A DNA stretch of 64,000 nt. Origin: an uncultured Steroidobacter sp. (lineage in GTDB: Bacteria; Pseudomonadota; Gammaproteobacteria; Steroidobacterales; Steroidobacteraceae). A model generated the notes under the pieces. That model had not been told where the DNA came from, did not search any database, and worked only from the letters and a program-made list of their open reading frames with translations. Positions 34,524-42,989 of the stretch are shown here, piece by piece (within the stretch, counting starts at the first letter, position 1; each line of letters opens with the position of its first letter). The stretch is from NCBI RefSeq assembly GCF_937958065.1, contig NZ_CALFXI010000048.1, forward strand, positions 1 through 64,000. The letters are read 5' to 3'. The position numbers and the translations under genes are program-made.

Positions 34524-34961
34524 ATGCGCATCATTTTGCTGGTTGCATGCATATCGTTCTGCTTCCTGGCGCATGCAGCCGATTCGCCCATTGCCAACTT
34601 CATCTGCGATCCCGTCACGGATGCCGGTGAGCGCGCGCAATGCATCGAGCGCGCATCGGTCGCGACCAGACATGAAACGACCAAGATTTCGGAGGGCCTC
34701 CCGTGGTTTTCCATGATTTGGCCGACTGGCTGGTGGATTGTCTACTACGGCTTTGGCTTGCTCATCGCCCGTTATATTCATCGGGATGCGAGAGAACGCG
34801 ACTGGCTCTTTGTCGGAATCCGTCCCGTGTGGTGGGCGGTGTTGGCCTTCTTCGATCCGGCCTTTGGGCTTCTAGTCTACTGGGCGGTCCATTACTCGAA
34901 GTTCGCGCAGAGCTATCAGGAGGCCACTGCGCGGCCGCCAGAGTCGGCGCCCACCGCCTGA
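34524..34961 (+). CDS. Exported or membrane protein of unknown function
   Basis: A 145-residue protein. A signal peptide (MRIILLVACISFCFLAHA, cleavage near AHA-AD) is followed by a short region with two cysteines (NFICDPVTDAGERAQCIERA) and then two hydrophobic segments, WFSMIWPTGWWIVYYGFGLL and PVWWAVLAFFDPAFGLLVYW. Tryptophan is frequent. I do not recognise the family. It is the last plus-strand ORF of the accessory block and may belong to it. Confidence 0.55.
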   Translation: MRIILLVACISFCFLAHAADSPIANFICDPVTDAGERAQCIERASVATRHETTKISEGLPWFSMIWPTGWWIVYYGFGLLIARYIHRDARERDWLFVGIRPVWWAVLAFFDPAFGLLVYWAVHYSKFAQSYQEATARPPESAPTA

Positions 34962-35034
34962 GCTATTGCCGACGTGCAGGATGTTGAAATGGAGCTGTAA
35001 GGACCGATCGAAGCAGCAGATTGAATCTGTCCCT

Positions 35035-36021
35035 TCAACTTGGTGCGATCGCGAGCACGATCTTTCCTTTTGGGTGAGGTCGCAAGCCTTCCAGCATCAT
35101 GTGAGCCTCGCGTGCATCCGCGAGCGGTAGCACCACGCCCACACGCGTTCGCAGCTTTCCACTATCGATCAGCCCTGCGATCTGCGCCAGAGCCTGGGTC
35201 GTGACGTTGACCAGGAAGAATGCGGCTTCGACGCCATGGCTATGAGCCAGGTGTTGATCGGGTTGGGATACCGCCGAGATCAGCTTCCCGCCGCGGCGCA
35301 GGACCTCGAACGAACGAGTCTGTGTTTCGCCGCCGACCAGATCGATCACAGCGTCCAGGTCGCGAACTGCTTGCTCGAACCGCTGGCTCTGGTAGTCAAT
35401 CACGGTGTCCGCGCCGAGGTCGCGCACGAAGGGAATGTCATTCGCGGCAGCAGTCGCGATGGTTCGCATGTCTGCACGGCGAGCCAGCTGAACGGCATAC
35501 GCTCCAACGTTTCCCGCCGCGCCATGAATGAGCACCGATTGCCCGGCTTTGAGTTGGGCTTGATCAAACAGGGCCTGCCACGCTGTCACGGCAACGACAG
35601 GAACGGAGCTCGCCTCGGCGTCGGTTATCGAGGTTGGTTTGCTCGCGAGCATCGCTGCTGAAGCCACCGCGTACTCGGCATATGCCCCGATAAATTGGGG
35701 GTTCGTTACGCCATAAACCTGATCGCCCACATGCAAGTCGGAAACTCCAGGCCCGAGAGCCGCGATGGTGCCAGCCAGATCCGAGCCCAGTGTGAGAGGG
35801 AGCGGTTGCGGCAAAGCGCTTTTTCCGGCTCTGATCCAGCCGTCCCACGGACCGACTCCAGCCGCAGCAACTTTGACGAGGACCTCGCCGGGGCCAGGTT
35901 CAGGCCGCGGAACTCGATCGAAAGCCATGACGTTGGGCGGCCCGAACTCGTGCACGCGCCAGGCCATCATCGAGGGTTGCGCCTGGTCCGAGTTGGTTTC
36001 ATCAGCGCTGCTGGAGGCCAT
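35035..36021 (-). CDS. NADP-dependent quinone-oxidoreductase-like protein (MDR superfamily)
   Basis: A 328-residue zinc-free medium-chain reductase. The catalytic half has VLVKVAAAGVGPWDGWIRAG and LTLGSDLAGTIAALGPGV. The Rossmann half has the coenzyme motif VLIHGAAGNVGAYAVQLAR. The substrate is unknown; relatives reduce quinones or enones. It is the last gene of a probable operon: HD-domain gene, cupin gene, then this gene after 28 nt. The palindrome-like GATTGAATC at 35022 lies after its stop. Confidence 0.85.
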   Translation of the reverse strand: MASSSADETNSDQAQPSMMAWRVHEFGPPNVMAFDRVPRPEPGPGEVLVKVAAAGVGPWDGWIRAGKSALPQPLPLTLGSDLAGTIAALGPGVSDLHVGDQVYGVTNPQFIGAYAEYAVASAAMLASKPTSITDAEASSVPVVAVTAWQALFDQAQLKAGQSVLIHGAAGNVGAYAVQLARRADMRTIATAAANDIPFVRDLGADTVIDYQSQRFEQAVRDLDAVIDLVGGETQTRSFEVLRRGGKLISAVSQPDQHLAHSHGVEAAFFLVNVTTQALAQIAGLIDSGKLRTRVGVVLPLADAREAHMMLEGLRPHPKGKIVLAIAPS

Positions 36022-36049
36022 CTCATGCTCCTGCTGGAATCGTTACGCG

Positions 36050-36478
36050 TTACTGCGATCCTTGCTTCGGGTCCGGAGTGGTCAAAGGCTTGTCTTTGGA
36101 ATCGACGACAAAGACGGCCAGCAGGCTCGCGGGCTCTTTGTCACTCGCGTTCTCACTGATCCGGTGATGCGAGCCGGGCGCCTCGTAGAAGCCTTCGCCC
36201 ACCTGGTAGACCTTGGCGGGCTGGTCGTCGACCTGGCTGCGAATGGCACCTGAGAGGACGTGAGCGTAGATGAACGCCGACGGGGCATGATGGTGGGCGG
36301 CCGATTTGGCGCCGGGAGGATAGCTCACGACGACGGCGATCATGCTCTTTCCCGGGACGTTTGGAAGCGCGTGTTCGAACACCGGTTTCACCTGTTCGAC
36401 ATTCTGCGCGGCGGCAACTCCGAGCGTCAGCGCGGTCGATAGCAACCCGAAGAAGCCCATACGCATTGCGCGGTTCAT
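36050..36478 (-). CDS. Secreted cupin-domain protein
   Basis: A 142-residue protein with a signal peptide (MRMGFFGLLSTALTLGVAAA). The single cupin has metal-ligand positions in PGAKSAAHHHAPSAFIYAHV, then the conserved G.GFYEAPGSHHRISEN. It is probably a small periplasmic metal-binding enzyme or binding protein. It overlaps the upstream HD gene by ATGA, which implies coupled translation. Confidence 0.8.
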   Translation of the reverse strand: MNRAMRMGFFGLLSTALTLGVAAAQNVEQVKPVFEHALPNVPGKSMIAVVVSYPPGAKSAAHHHAPSAFIYAHVLSGAIRSQVDDQPAKVYQVGEGFYEAPGSHHRISENASDKEPASLLAVFVVDSKDKPLTTPDPKQGSQ

Positions 36479-37149
36479 CGTTTTGTCTCAGGTTTGGGAA
36501 TGTTCTGCTGCTCGGCTCTCCAGCGCGAGTAACGGATCCTGGAGCAGAGGTCGATGCGCCGGAAGCTCGGATCCTTGTCGGCGAGTACGTCGGCATTGAT
36601 GGTGCCGTACGTCGTCTCCGGCTTGTGCTTGTTCCAGTCGTAGAAGGTCTGGATGATCTCCTCCTCGAAGTCCGGACCGCGGGGATAGGCTTCGACGACG
36701 GCCTTGCGCTGCGCCTCCGTGAACTGCTCATACTCGATGCCAACCACATCCGTTAGCACGCCGGCGTTGACCAGCGCGATCAGCGGGTGCATGTACTGCG
36801 GAATGCCGGGAGTCGTATGCAACGCGACCGCCGCCCACACGGTGTCAATGTCTCGCTGGTCGATGCGGTACTGGCGTAGAAAATCGCGCGCGGCGTTGGC
36901 GCCGTCGACTTCGAATCGATCGGTTCGGCTGCTGTGTCGGGCGGTCAGGCCCATGTCATGGAACATCGATCCCACGTACAGCAGTTCTGCATCGAAGGAC
37001 AGCCCACGTCGTTTCCCCGTCAGGGCCGCGAAACAGAAGACGCGACTCGAATGATTGAACAGCAGGAGGGACGCGGTGTCCCGCACCAGCTCGGTGGCCT
37101 CGCTGGCCATTTTGCTGTCCGGCACCGTCACGCCATCGATCTTGACCAT
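36475..37149 (-). CDS. HD-domain hydrolase (cyanamide-hydratase-like)
   Basis: A 224-residue HD protein. The metal ligands are in NHSSRVFCFAAL (first His), GSMFHDMGLT (HD) and a later His in AALHTTPGIP. RFEVDGANAARDFL and the ALHTTPGIP stretch recall cyanamide-hydratase-like HD proteins. The reaction is not established. The ATG at 37149 (MVKIDGVTVPDSKMASEA) is chosen; the frame is open 31 codons upstream in low-quality sequence. It is first in an operon with cupin and oxidoreductase genes. Confidence 0.75.
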   Translation of the reverse strand: MVKIDGVTVPDSKMASEATELVRDTASLLLFNHSSRVFCFAALTGKRRGLSFDAELLYVGSMFHDMGLTARHSSRTDRFEVDGANAARDFLRQYRIDQRDIDTVWAAVALHTTPGIPQYMHPLIALVNAGVLTDVVGIEYEQFTEAQRKAVVEAYPRGPDFEEEIIQTFYDWNKHKPETTYGTINADVLADKDPSFRRIDLCSRIRYSRWRAEQQNIPKPETKR

Positions 37150-37475
37150 ATCCGCCGCAGCTCCGATTGCTGAAAATGCGTCTACGTTGGGAGTCGTACA
37201 CGTCGATGTGGGAAGGGAGGTATGCCCGGCCCGCCGCTGCACAGCTTAATCCGCACTTCTGCGATTAGTTCCACCGGGCGATCCGCCCCTTTCCGGAGTA
37301 CTGGAATGGGGACGGATCGATTTCCTTTCATACGGAAGGGTGTGTGGATAATCGGGGCGGGCGCGGGCAAACTGTTGGCGTCGAGCTTCAGCGAAGCAGT
37401 GTCAGCCTGCGCAGGCATGACAGCCGTTGCAGGATCGACGACCGGGGCGTCTACGCCGAATCCAGAGGAGAAAGA
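37150..37475. other. Divergent intergenic region with a large imperfect hairpin
   Basis: There is no gene. At 37279-37319 the arms CGATCCGCCCCTTTCC and GGAATGGGGACGGATCG pair around an 8-nt loop with small bulges. The GGGGAC/GTCCCC core relates it to the palindromes near aspS. Promoters for the HD gene (minus) and the VOC gene (plus) must also lie here. Confidence 0.5.
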
Positions 37476-37868
37476 ATGTTCAATCACATCATGATCGGTT
37501 CGAACGACATCGAGCGCTCCAAGCGCTTCTACGACGCCGTGCTCGGGACGCTCGGCGCGGGCGAACCGGTGCGCAACAAGGCGCCATCCGGCCACACCCG
37601 GCTGTTCTACCGCCATAACGGCAGCACCTTTTGTGTCACCGAACCGATCAACGGCGAAAAAGCGACGTTTGCAAACGGGGGCACGATCGGCTTCAAGTGC
37701 AACTCGCCCGAGCACGTTCGAGAGTTTCATGACGTAGCGCTGGCACATGGCGGCACGTCGATCGAAGATCCGCCGGGTCTGCGCGACAACGTGTTGGGTC
37801 CGATGCACCTGGCCTATGTGCGTGACCCTGACGGCAACAAGCTCTGCGCCATCTATCGCGTCAAGTAG
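37476..37868 (+). CDS. VOC-superfamily (glyoxalase-like) protein
   Basis: A 130-residue single VOC domain. It begins MFNHIMIGSNDIERSKRFYD, has a middle betaalphabetabetabeta repeat with GFKCNSPEHVREFHDVALAH, and ends MHLAYVRDPDGNKLCAIYRV. His4 and the Glu/Asp near the end would be metal ligands. A strong AGAGGAG site lies about 5 nt before the ATG. The substrate is unknown. Confidence 0.85.
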   Translation: MFNHIMIGSNDIERSKRFYDAVLGTLGAGEPVRNKAPSGHTRLFYRHNGSTFCVTEPINGEKATFANGGTIGFKCNSPEHVREFHDVALAHGGTSIEDPPGLRDNVLGPMHLAYVRDPDGNKLCAIYRVK

Positions 37869-37991
37869 AGCCGCACGCGGTCGAATCAGAAGATAAAGCT
37901 CGGCTCTGCGTGAGAGGAGTAGGCCTATCCCTTCCTGCAGAGCCGAAGCGTACGCTCCGGGCCAAGCGTGCGAAATTCCTCTTCGCTGCTA

Positions 37992-38630
37992 CTACGCCAG
38001 TCCAAGCTTCTTCAGTACCTCCGGCGGCGGCCCATCGAACTTCGTCATCGCCACGTTTCCGACGTATCGCAAGTCCTTCATTCCGACCGGCGTCGTGTAG
38101 TAGCCGCCTGCCGTGAGAGCGCGATAGCGCGAAAAAAACTTCGCAGCCTGCTCGAACTGAGCCGCCGGTTTCGCCGCGCTGATGTCGTCACAAATGGTGA
38201 TGCGCTCCTTTTCCATCAGCGCGGAGAAATTGCTCTTGAAGCGCCGCTGCGACTCCTGATCGAGCCACGCCAGTCCGTCCGCGACGATCGGCTTGTCGCG
38301 CTGGTTGTCCGGATAGGGCGCACTGATCCACTCGTCGATGAAATCGACGACGCCAACTTTCGACGCCGCCGGCGACTCGTCATCCGCGGGGATGATGAGG
38401 TCGCTCAGCACTGTCGCGGTCGCGCGTTGATGCTCATTCAGCGTCAGTGGCCACAGCTCGCCGATCCGATAGACCTTCTGCAGATTCGGATCCTTGCCAT
38501 AGCCGCTCAAGCCCTTCGCAGTGTCTCGGGCCAGCACGGTGGCAGGCAGCTGCAGCGCCGCGCTTGCGGCGAGCACCCACTTCACCGCCGTGCGTCGATC
38601 GATACGAATCGAATCGTTGAGCGTTTCCAT
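37992..38630 (-). CDS. Gluconate 2-dehydrogenase subunit 3-like protein (partner of the GMC dehydrogenase)
   Basis: A 212-residue protein with a Tat-type signal (DRRTAVKWVLAASAALQL; the pair is RR, with V after). The body has ATVLSDLIIPADDESPAASK and GVVDFIDEWISAPYP, the signature of the subunit 3 family. Such proteins accompany FAD-containing GMC subunits and are needed for their export as hitchhikers. It lies 1 nt after the GMC gene, which supports a two-subunit periplasmic dehydrogenase. Confidence 0.85.
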   Translation of the reverse strand: METLNDSIRIDRRTAVKWVLAASAALQLPATVLARDTAKGLSGYGKDPNLQKVYRIGELWPLTLNEHQRATATVLSDLIIPADDESPAASKVGVVDFIDEWISAPYPDNQRDKPIVADGLAWLDQESQRRFKSNFSALMEKERITICDDISAAKPAAQFEQAAKFFSRYRALTAGGYYTTPVGMKDLRYVGNVAMTKFDGPPPEVLKKLGLA

Positions 38631-38631
38631 G

Positions 38632-40413
38632 TCACAGCTCCTTGCGCTTCATGGCGGCCAGCATGTAGTCGGCGCTGCGCCAGGCGAGCGCCATGATGGT
38701 CAGGGTCGGGTTCTTGTCGGCGTTGGACGGGAACGGCGCGCCATCGGTGACAAACAGGTTCTTCACATCCCAGGTCTGACCCCATTGATTCACGACCGAC
38801 GACTTGGGATCGCTGCCCATGATCGCTCCGCCGACTTCATGAATGATGAAGCCGCCGGGGAGCAGGTCCTGTTTGCCGGTCACGCGCCCGCCCATGTTCT
38901 GGATGATCTCGGTAAATGCCCTGTGCGAGTGAAGTGCCTGGCGCTTTTCGTGCTCGGACCACTTCCAGTGGAAGCGGAGCGTGGGAATGCCGTACTGGTC
39001 TTTCTTTTGTGGATCGATCTCGCAGTACGAGTCTTCGTTCGGGATCATCTCGCCGCGACAGACCAGGCTCACGAACGAACCGTAGTAGCGGCGCATGTCC
39101 TGCTTGAACTTCTTGCCGTAGCCGCCGACATAATTGGCGAGGCCCGATGCGCCGCCGAAGCTGGGCATATCCCGGCCTGCGCCGATCTCGATGTGATAAC
39201 CGCGCGCGAAGTCGAGCTTGCCGGCGAGTTGCTCTTTGTAGAGCCACCACGGCGCATACACGTGCATGCCGCCGGCGCCGTCTTCGTTATGCGGCGGCAG
39301 ATCTTCGAGCAGCGGGATCTGGCCGGTCACGCTGGCACCGACGGTGTCCATCAGATATTTGCCCACCTTGCCGCTGGAGTTCGCGAGACCTTGCGGGAAC
39401 TGCGCTGACTTGGAGTTGAGCAGGATACGTACCGACTCGCAGGCGCTCGCCGCGAGCACGATGATCCGGCCCTTGGCGCGAACTTCCTTGCCCGTGGTCT
39501 TGTCGATGAAGACGACGCCCGTCGCGCGACCGTTCTTTCCCATCTCCACTTCACGCACCATCGCGTTGGGCAGGATGTCGAGATTGCCCGTCGCCATCGC
39601 GGGCGGCAGGTGCACCGTGGTCGATTGGTAATTGGCCTTGATCGAGCAGCCGCGTCCGCATTCGGTCGCCCAGAAGCATGGGGCGCGGCTCCGCATGCTG
39701 TCCGCGACGATTTGCTGCGCGCGAGGGTTGCCCGGATGAAGCAGGGCGGGGATGCGCTTGAAATCCAGCTGCTGAGTCAGCACAGCGCGATGCACGGGAA
39801 TTACAGGCACGCCGGTTTTCTTCGCGTGCTTCTGAATCAGCGCTTCGCCGGCGCGCGGCTTGGGTGGAGGCAGCAGGCAGCCCGTGGGTGAGTCGGGGGT
39901 GTTTTCCAGGCCGTTGTTATCGCCATAGATACCGACGAGCATCTCGACCTTGTCGTAATAGGGCGCAACGTCTTCATACGAGATCGGCCAGTCGAAGCCG
40001 AGCCCGTCCCGACTCTTCGGTTTGAAATCGTACGGGCCGTTACGCAGTGAGATGCGGCCCCAATGATTGGTGCGGCCGCCGAGCATGCGGGCGCGCCACC
40101 ACCAGAATGTTCTATCTGCGTCGCTCGATGCGCTCGAGTAGGGCTCGCCGGGGATCTGCCAGCCGCCATCGACGGTCGCGTCGTAGAAGCCAAATTCCTT
40201 GTCGAGTGTCGATGTGCCGCGCAACGGCGCCTGATCGGGCGTATGAAACATCGGCGTCTCGAGCTCGGGCACGTAGTTGCGGCCCGCTTCGAGCATCAGC
40301 ACTTTCGCGCCGTCCAGGGTCAGCGTGTATGCCGTCTGTCCGCCGGCCGCACCGGAGCCGACCACGATGACGTCATACTCCTTCTGTAATCCTGCAGTAT
40401 CGATCAGCGGCAT
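38632..40413 (-). CDS. GMC-family FAD-dependent sugar dehydrogenase
   Basis: A 593-residue flavoprotein. The FAD-binding N-terminus is DVIVVGSGAAGGQTAYTL with acidic LMLEAGR. Further motifs are ARMLGGRTNHWGRISLR, the middle CGRGCSIKANYQ cysteine segment, and the C-terminal His/Asn region (IIHEVGGAIMGSDP..NLFVTDGAPFPSNADKNPTLT). It has no signal peptide, so it probably travels through the Tat pathway with the subunit 3 partner. Close relatives with this partner oxidise the 3-OH of glucosides, the 5-OH of gluconate or similar groups. The ATG at 40413 has GGGAGA 8 nt upstream. Confidence 0.88.
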   Translation of the reverse strand: MPLIDTAGLQKEYDVIVVGSGAAGGQTAYTLTLDGAKVLMLEAGRNYVPELETPMFHTPDQAPLRGTSTLDKEFGFYDATVDGGWQIPGEPYSSASSDADRTFWWWRARMLGGRTNHWGRISLRNGPYDFKPKSRDGLGFDWPISYEDVAPYYDKVEMLVGIYGDNNGLENTPDSPTGCLLPPPKPRAGEALIQKHAKKTGVPVIPVHRAVLTQQLDFKRIPALLHPGNPRAQQIVADSMRSRAPCFWATECGRGCSIKANYQSTTVHLPPAMATGNLDILPNAMVREVEMGKNGRATGVVFIDKTTGKEVRAKGRIIVLAASACESVRILLNSKSAQFPQGLANSSGKVGKYLMDTVGASVTGQIPLLEDLPPHNEDGAGGMHVYAPWWLYKEQLAGKLDFARGYHIEIGAGRDMPSFGGASGLANYVGGYGKKFKQDMRRYYGSFVSLVCRGEMIPNEDSYCEIDPQKKDQYGIPTLRFHWKWSEHEKRQALHSHRAFTEIIQNMGGRVTGKQDLLPGGFIIHEVGGAIMGSDPKSSVVNQWGQTWDVKNLFVTDGAPFPSNADKNPTLTIMALAWRSADYMLAAMKRKEL

Positions 40414-40453
40414 GGCCTGTCTCCCTGGGTCAGCCCCGGTCAATTCCAGTCGT

Positions 40454-41476
40454 TCATCGCTTTGGCGGCGGCGCCGCGCTGTCTCGCACGATCAGTTTGA
40501 TCGGCAGCGTGTGCATCGTGGGTTCGGGTTTGTTGCCGTTCAGCAGGTCGAACAGCAGCGCCATGGCTTTATTGCCGATCTCGCGCGTCGGCTGTTCGAT
40601 GGTGGTGAGGGGCGGATCGCAGAAGCTTGCGAATTCGATGTCGTCGAAGCCGACCACAGACACGTCCTGCGGCACGCAGCGCCCGGTGCTCTTCAGAAAC
40701 CGGATCGCGCCCAGCGCCATCTCGTCGTTGAAACAGAAGATCGCGGTCGGCGGCTGCTTGGTCTTGAACAGCTTCTCCGCGGCGGCCTTGCCCGAGCTCA
40801 TGGAGAAATCGCCCTGCGCGATCAGGCTGTCGTCCGCTGCAATTTTCGCCGAGCGCAGCGCGAGCTTGTAACCCCGCAGTCGATCGCTGGTGAGTGGGCT
40901 GGAATCCGGGCCAAGAACCACGCCGATGCGGCGGTGGCCGAGACCCAGCAGATACGAGGTCATTTCGCGCGCCGCCGCGACATTGTCGATGCCAACGCGG
41001 GGGCAGGGCGCGTCCTCGATGTATTCGCAAGCATTGACCAGCGGTATGTCGAGCGTGCCATTCGCACCGCGCGCGGCTTTGGGCAAGCGCGGGTGCAGTT
41101 GGATCAATCCATCCGCCTGACGCGTTTCGACCAAGCCGACGTAATAGGCCTCGCGATCCTCGCGGCCTTCGGTATCCCCCAACAGCACCGCGTAGCCGTG
41201 TTGTTGCGCGACCTGCTCGATGCCTCGAATGATCTCCGCGAAGAACGGGTTGGCGATGTTCGGCACCAGCACCACGATCGAAAAGGCGCGTTTACTGCGG
41301 AAATTGCGCGCCAGCAGATTGGGCTTGTAGCGACTGCGCTCGACTTGGGCGAGCACCTTTTTCAGCGTTTTGTCGGAAACCTTGTCCGGCGTCGTCAAGG
41401 CGCGGGAGACGGTGGCAATCGACACGCCGGCCTGACGGGCGACCTGACGAATCGAAGTGGCGCGACTGGAGGACAC
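40454..41476 (-). CDS. LacI-family transcriptional repressor
   Basis: A 340-residue protein. The helix-turn-helix is TSIRQVARQAGVSIATVSRA, followed by the hinge helix (NLLARNFRSKR) and a periplasmic-binding-protein-like sensor (VVLVPNIANPFFAEIIRGIE, VVGFDDIEFASFCDPPLTTI). It lies within the sugar locus between the transporter and the GMC gene. The 14-bp operator at 42868-42881 is its likely target. Confidence 0.92.
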   Translation of the reverse strand: MSSSRATSIRQVARQAGVSIATVSRALTTPDKVSDKTLKKVLAQVERSRYKPNLLARNFRSKRAFSIVVLVPNIANPFFAEIIRGIEQVAQQHGYAVLLGDTEGREDREAYYVGLVETRQADGLIQLHPRLPKAARGANGTLDIPLVNACEYIEDAPCPRVGIDNVAAAREMTSYLLGLGHRRIGVVLGPDSSPLTSDRLRGYKLALRSAKIAADDSLIAQGDFSMSSGKAAAEKLFKTKQPPTAIFCFNDEMALGAIRFLKSTGRCVPQDVSVVGFDDIEFASFCDPPLTTIEQPTREIGNKAMALLFDLLNGNKPEPTMHTLPIKLIVRDSAAPPPKR

Positions 41477-41512
41477 TGGTACTTCCGCTGGTGAGCTGTT
41501 GACTGAGCGCCA

Positions 41513-42790
41513 TTATCGCTCGGCCAGCGGCTGCTTGTGCGTGGGGATGGCATTGGAAGAGCTCGTCGCTCCCGCGCCGCTGCGCTGAATCGACTCTGGT
41601 TTGAAGGCAAGCGCGAACAAAGCAAATACGCCCGCGGCCAGCGCCGCCGGGATCAGCCAGATCGCCTTCCAGTCGTGTCCGCTCGCCAGTGCATGCTGAT
41701 CGTAGATCAGGCCCGCCACCTTGAAGCCGGCCAGCATGCCCACGCCGTACGTTGCCAGCGTGATCAGGCCCTGTGCCGAGCTCTTGTATTGTTCGCCGGC
41801 CTTCGAGTCGGTGTAGATCTGCCCGGAGACGAAGAAGAAGTCGTAGCAGATGCCGTGCAGAGCGATGCCACCGATCAGCAGTACCAGCACCGAACCCTCC
41901 GCGCCGAAGGCGAACAGCACATAGCGCAGTACCCAGGCGGCCATGCCGAGGAGCAAGGTCTTCTTGATGCCATAGCGATTCAGAAACACCGGCAGCAAGA
42001 GCATGAACAACACTTCGGACATCTGGCCCACGGTCATTTTGCCGGTGGGGTTGGTCACGCCGATTTCGGCGAGGAACAGGTTGGTGTTCTGGTAATAGAA
42101 CGCCAGAGGAATGCAGATGAGGACCGATGACAGAAAGAACACCGCGAAATTCCGGTCCTTGAGCAGCCGCAGAGCATCCAGCCCCAGGGCCTGGGATATC
42201 ACGCTCTGGGACGCGACACGGACCGGCGGCGTGGCGGGCAACGTGAAGCTGTACAGGCCCAGGACGAGCGAGACGATGCTGCAAAGGAGGAACGTGTTAC
42301 GCAGCGCGCCTGCTGCAACGGCCTGCTGCGCATCCCAGCCGACGGTGCTGATGAACAGGCCAGCGGCAATCCAGCCGATCGTGCCCCAGACGCGGATCTT
42401 GCCGAACTGGGCGGCGGGATCGGTCAGCTGGCGGAACGACACGGAATTCACCAACGCGAGCGTCGGCATGTAAATGATCATGTAGCCGAGCACATAGGGA
42501 TAGAACGATGCGAAGCTGCCGGAGCTGTACATCAGGTACATCAGCAGCGCGCCGATCAGGTGCAGCACGCCCAGGATGCGCTCCGCATTGAAATAGCGAT
42601 CGGCGATCAAACCGATGATGAACGGGGCGATGATCGCGCCCCAGCTCTGGGTCGAGAACGCCTGTCCGATCTCGCCGCCGGAGGCGGAGAAGGCAGCACC
42701 GAGGAAGGTGCCCAACGTGACGAACCATCCTCCCCAGATGAAGAACTGGAGGAACATCATGACGCTGAGCCGGATGGTGATCGGATTCAA
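41513..42790 (-). CDS. MFS transporter of the nucleoside:H+ symporter type
   Basis: A 425-residue transporter with 12 hydrophobic segments. It begins with TIRLSVMMFLQFFIWGGWFV, as in NupG/XapB-type (NHS) proteins, and has GLIADRYFNAERILG between helices 2 and 3. In sugar loci such members import sugars rather than nucleosides. The start is uncertain: a TTG at 42790 after AGGGGGG gives the family N-terminus; a TTG at 42850 would add 20 residues. The operator at 42868-42881 is 78 bp upstream. Confidence 0.8.
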   Translation of the reverse strand: MNPITIRLSVMMFLQFFIWGGWFVTLGTFLGAAFSASGGEIGQAFSTQSWGAIIAPFIIGLIADRYFNAERILGVLHLIGALLMYLMYSSGSFASFYPYVLGYMIIYMPTLALVNSVSFRQLTDPAAQFGKIRVWGTIGWIAAGLFISTVGWDAQQAVAAGALRNTFLLCSIVSLVLGLYSFTLPATPPVRVASQSVISQALGLDALRLLKDRNFAVFFLSSVLICIPLAFYYQNTNLFLAEIGVTNPTGKMTVGQMSEVLFMLLLPVFLNRYGIKKTLLLGMAAWVLRYVLFAFGAEGSVLVLLIGGIALHGICYDFFFVSGQIYTDSKAGEQYKSSAQGLITLATYGVGMLAGFKVAGLIYDQHALASGHDWKAIWLIPAALAAGVFALFALAFKPESIQRSGAGATSSSNAIPTHKQPLAER

Positions 42791-42867
42791 AGGCCCCCCT
42801 GTGACCGCTTCACCGTTGCTGATGCCACGGCGCGGGTCGTGCAATCCCAATGCTGGGAGTTCGAATT

Positions 42868-42881
42868 TGTAACGGGTTACA
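42868..42881. promoter_or_regulatory. LacI-type operator upstream of the MFS gene
   Basis: TGTAACGGGTTACA differs by one central base from the perfect palindrome TGTAACCGGTTACA, a sequence typical of LacI/GalR-family operators with central CG. It lies between the DUF1080 gene and the MFS gene, next to the gene for a LacI repressor. Confidence 0.65.
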
Positions 42882-42989
42882 TCGCCAAGGTTGCAGAAAC
42901 CGGCGCTCCTGTCAAACAGCTGCTCGGCACGCTCCTGATCGGCGCGACGCTGCTGGCACCGGCCAGACAGCGTCGCTTGCGGGCCGAGG

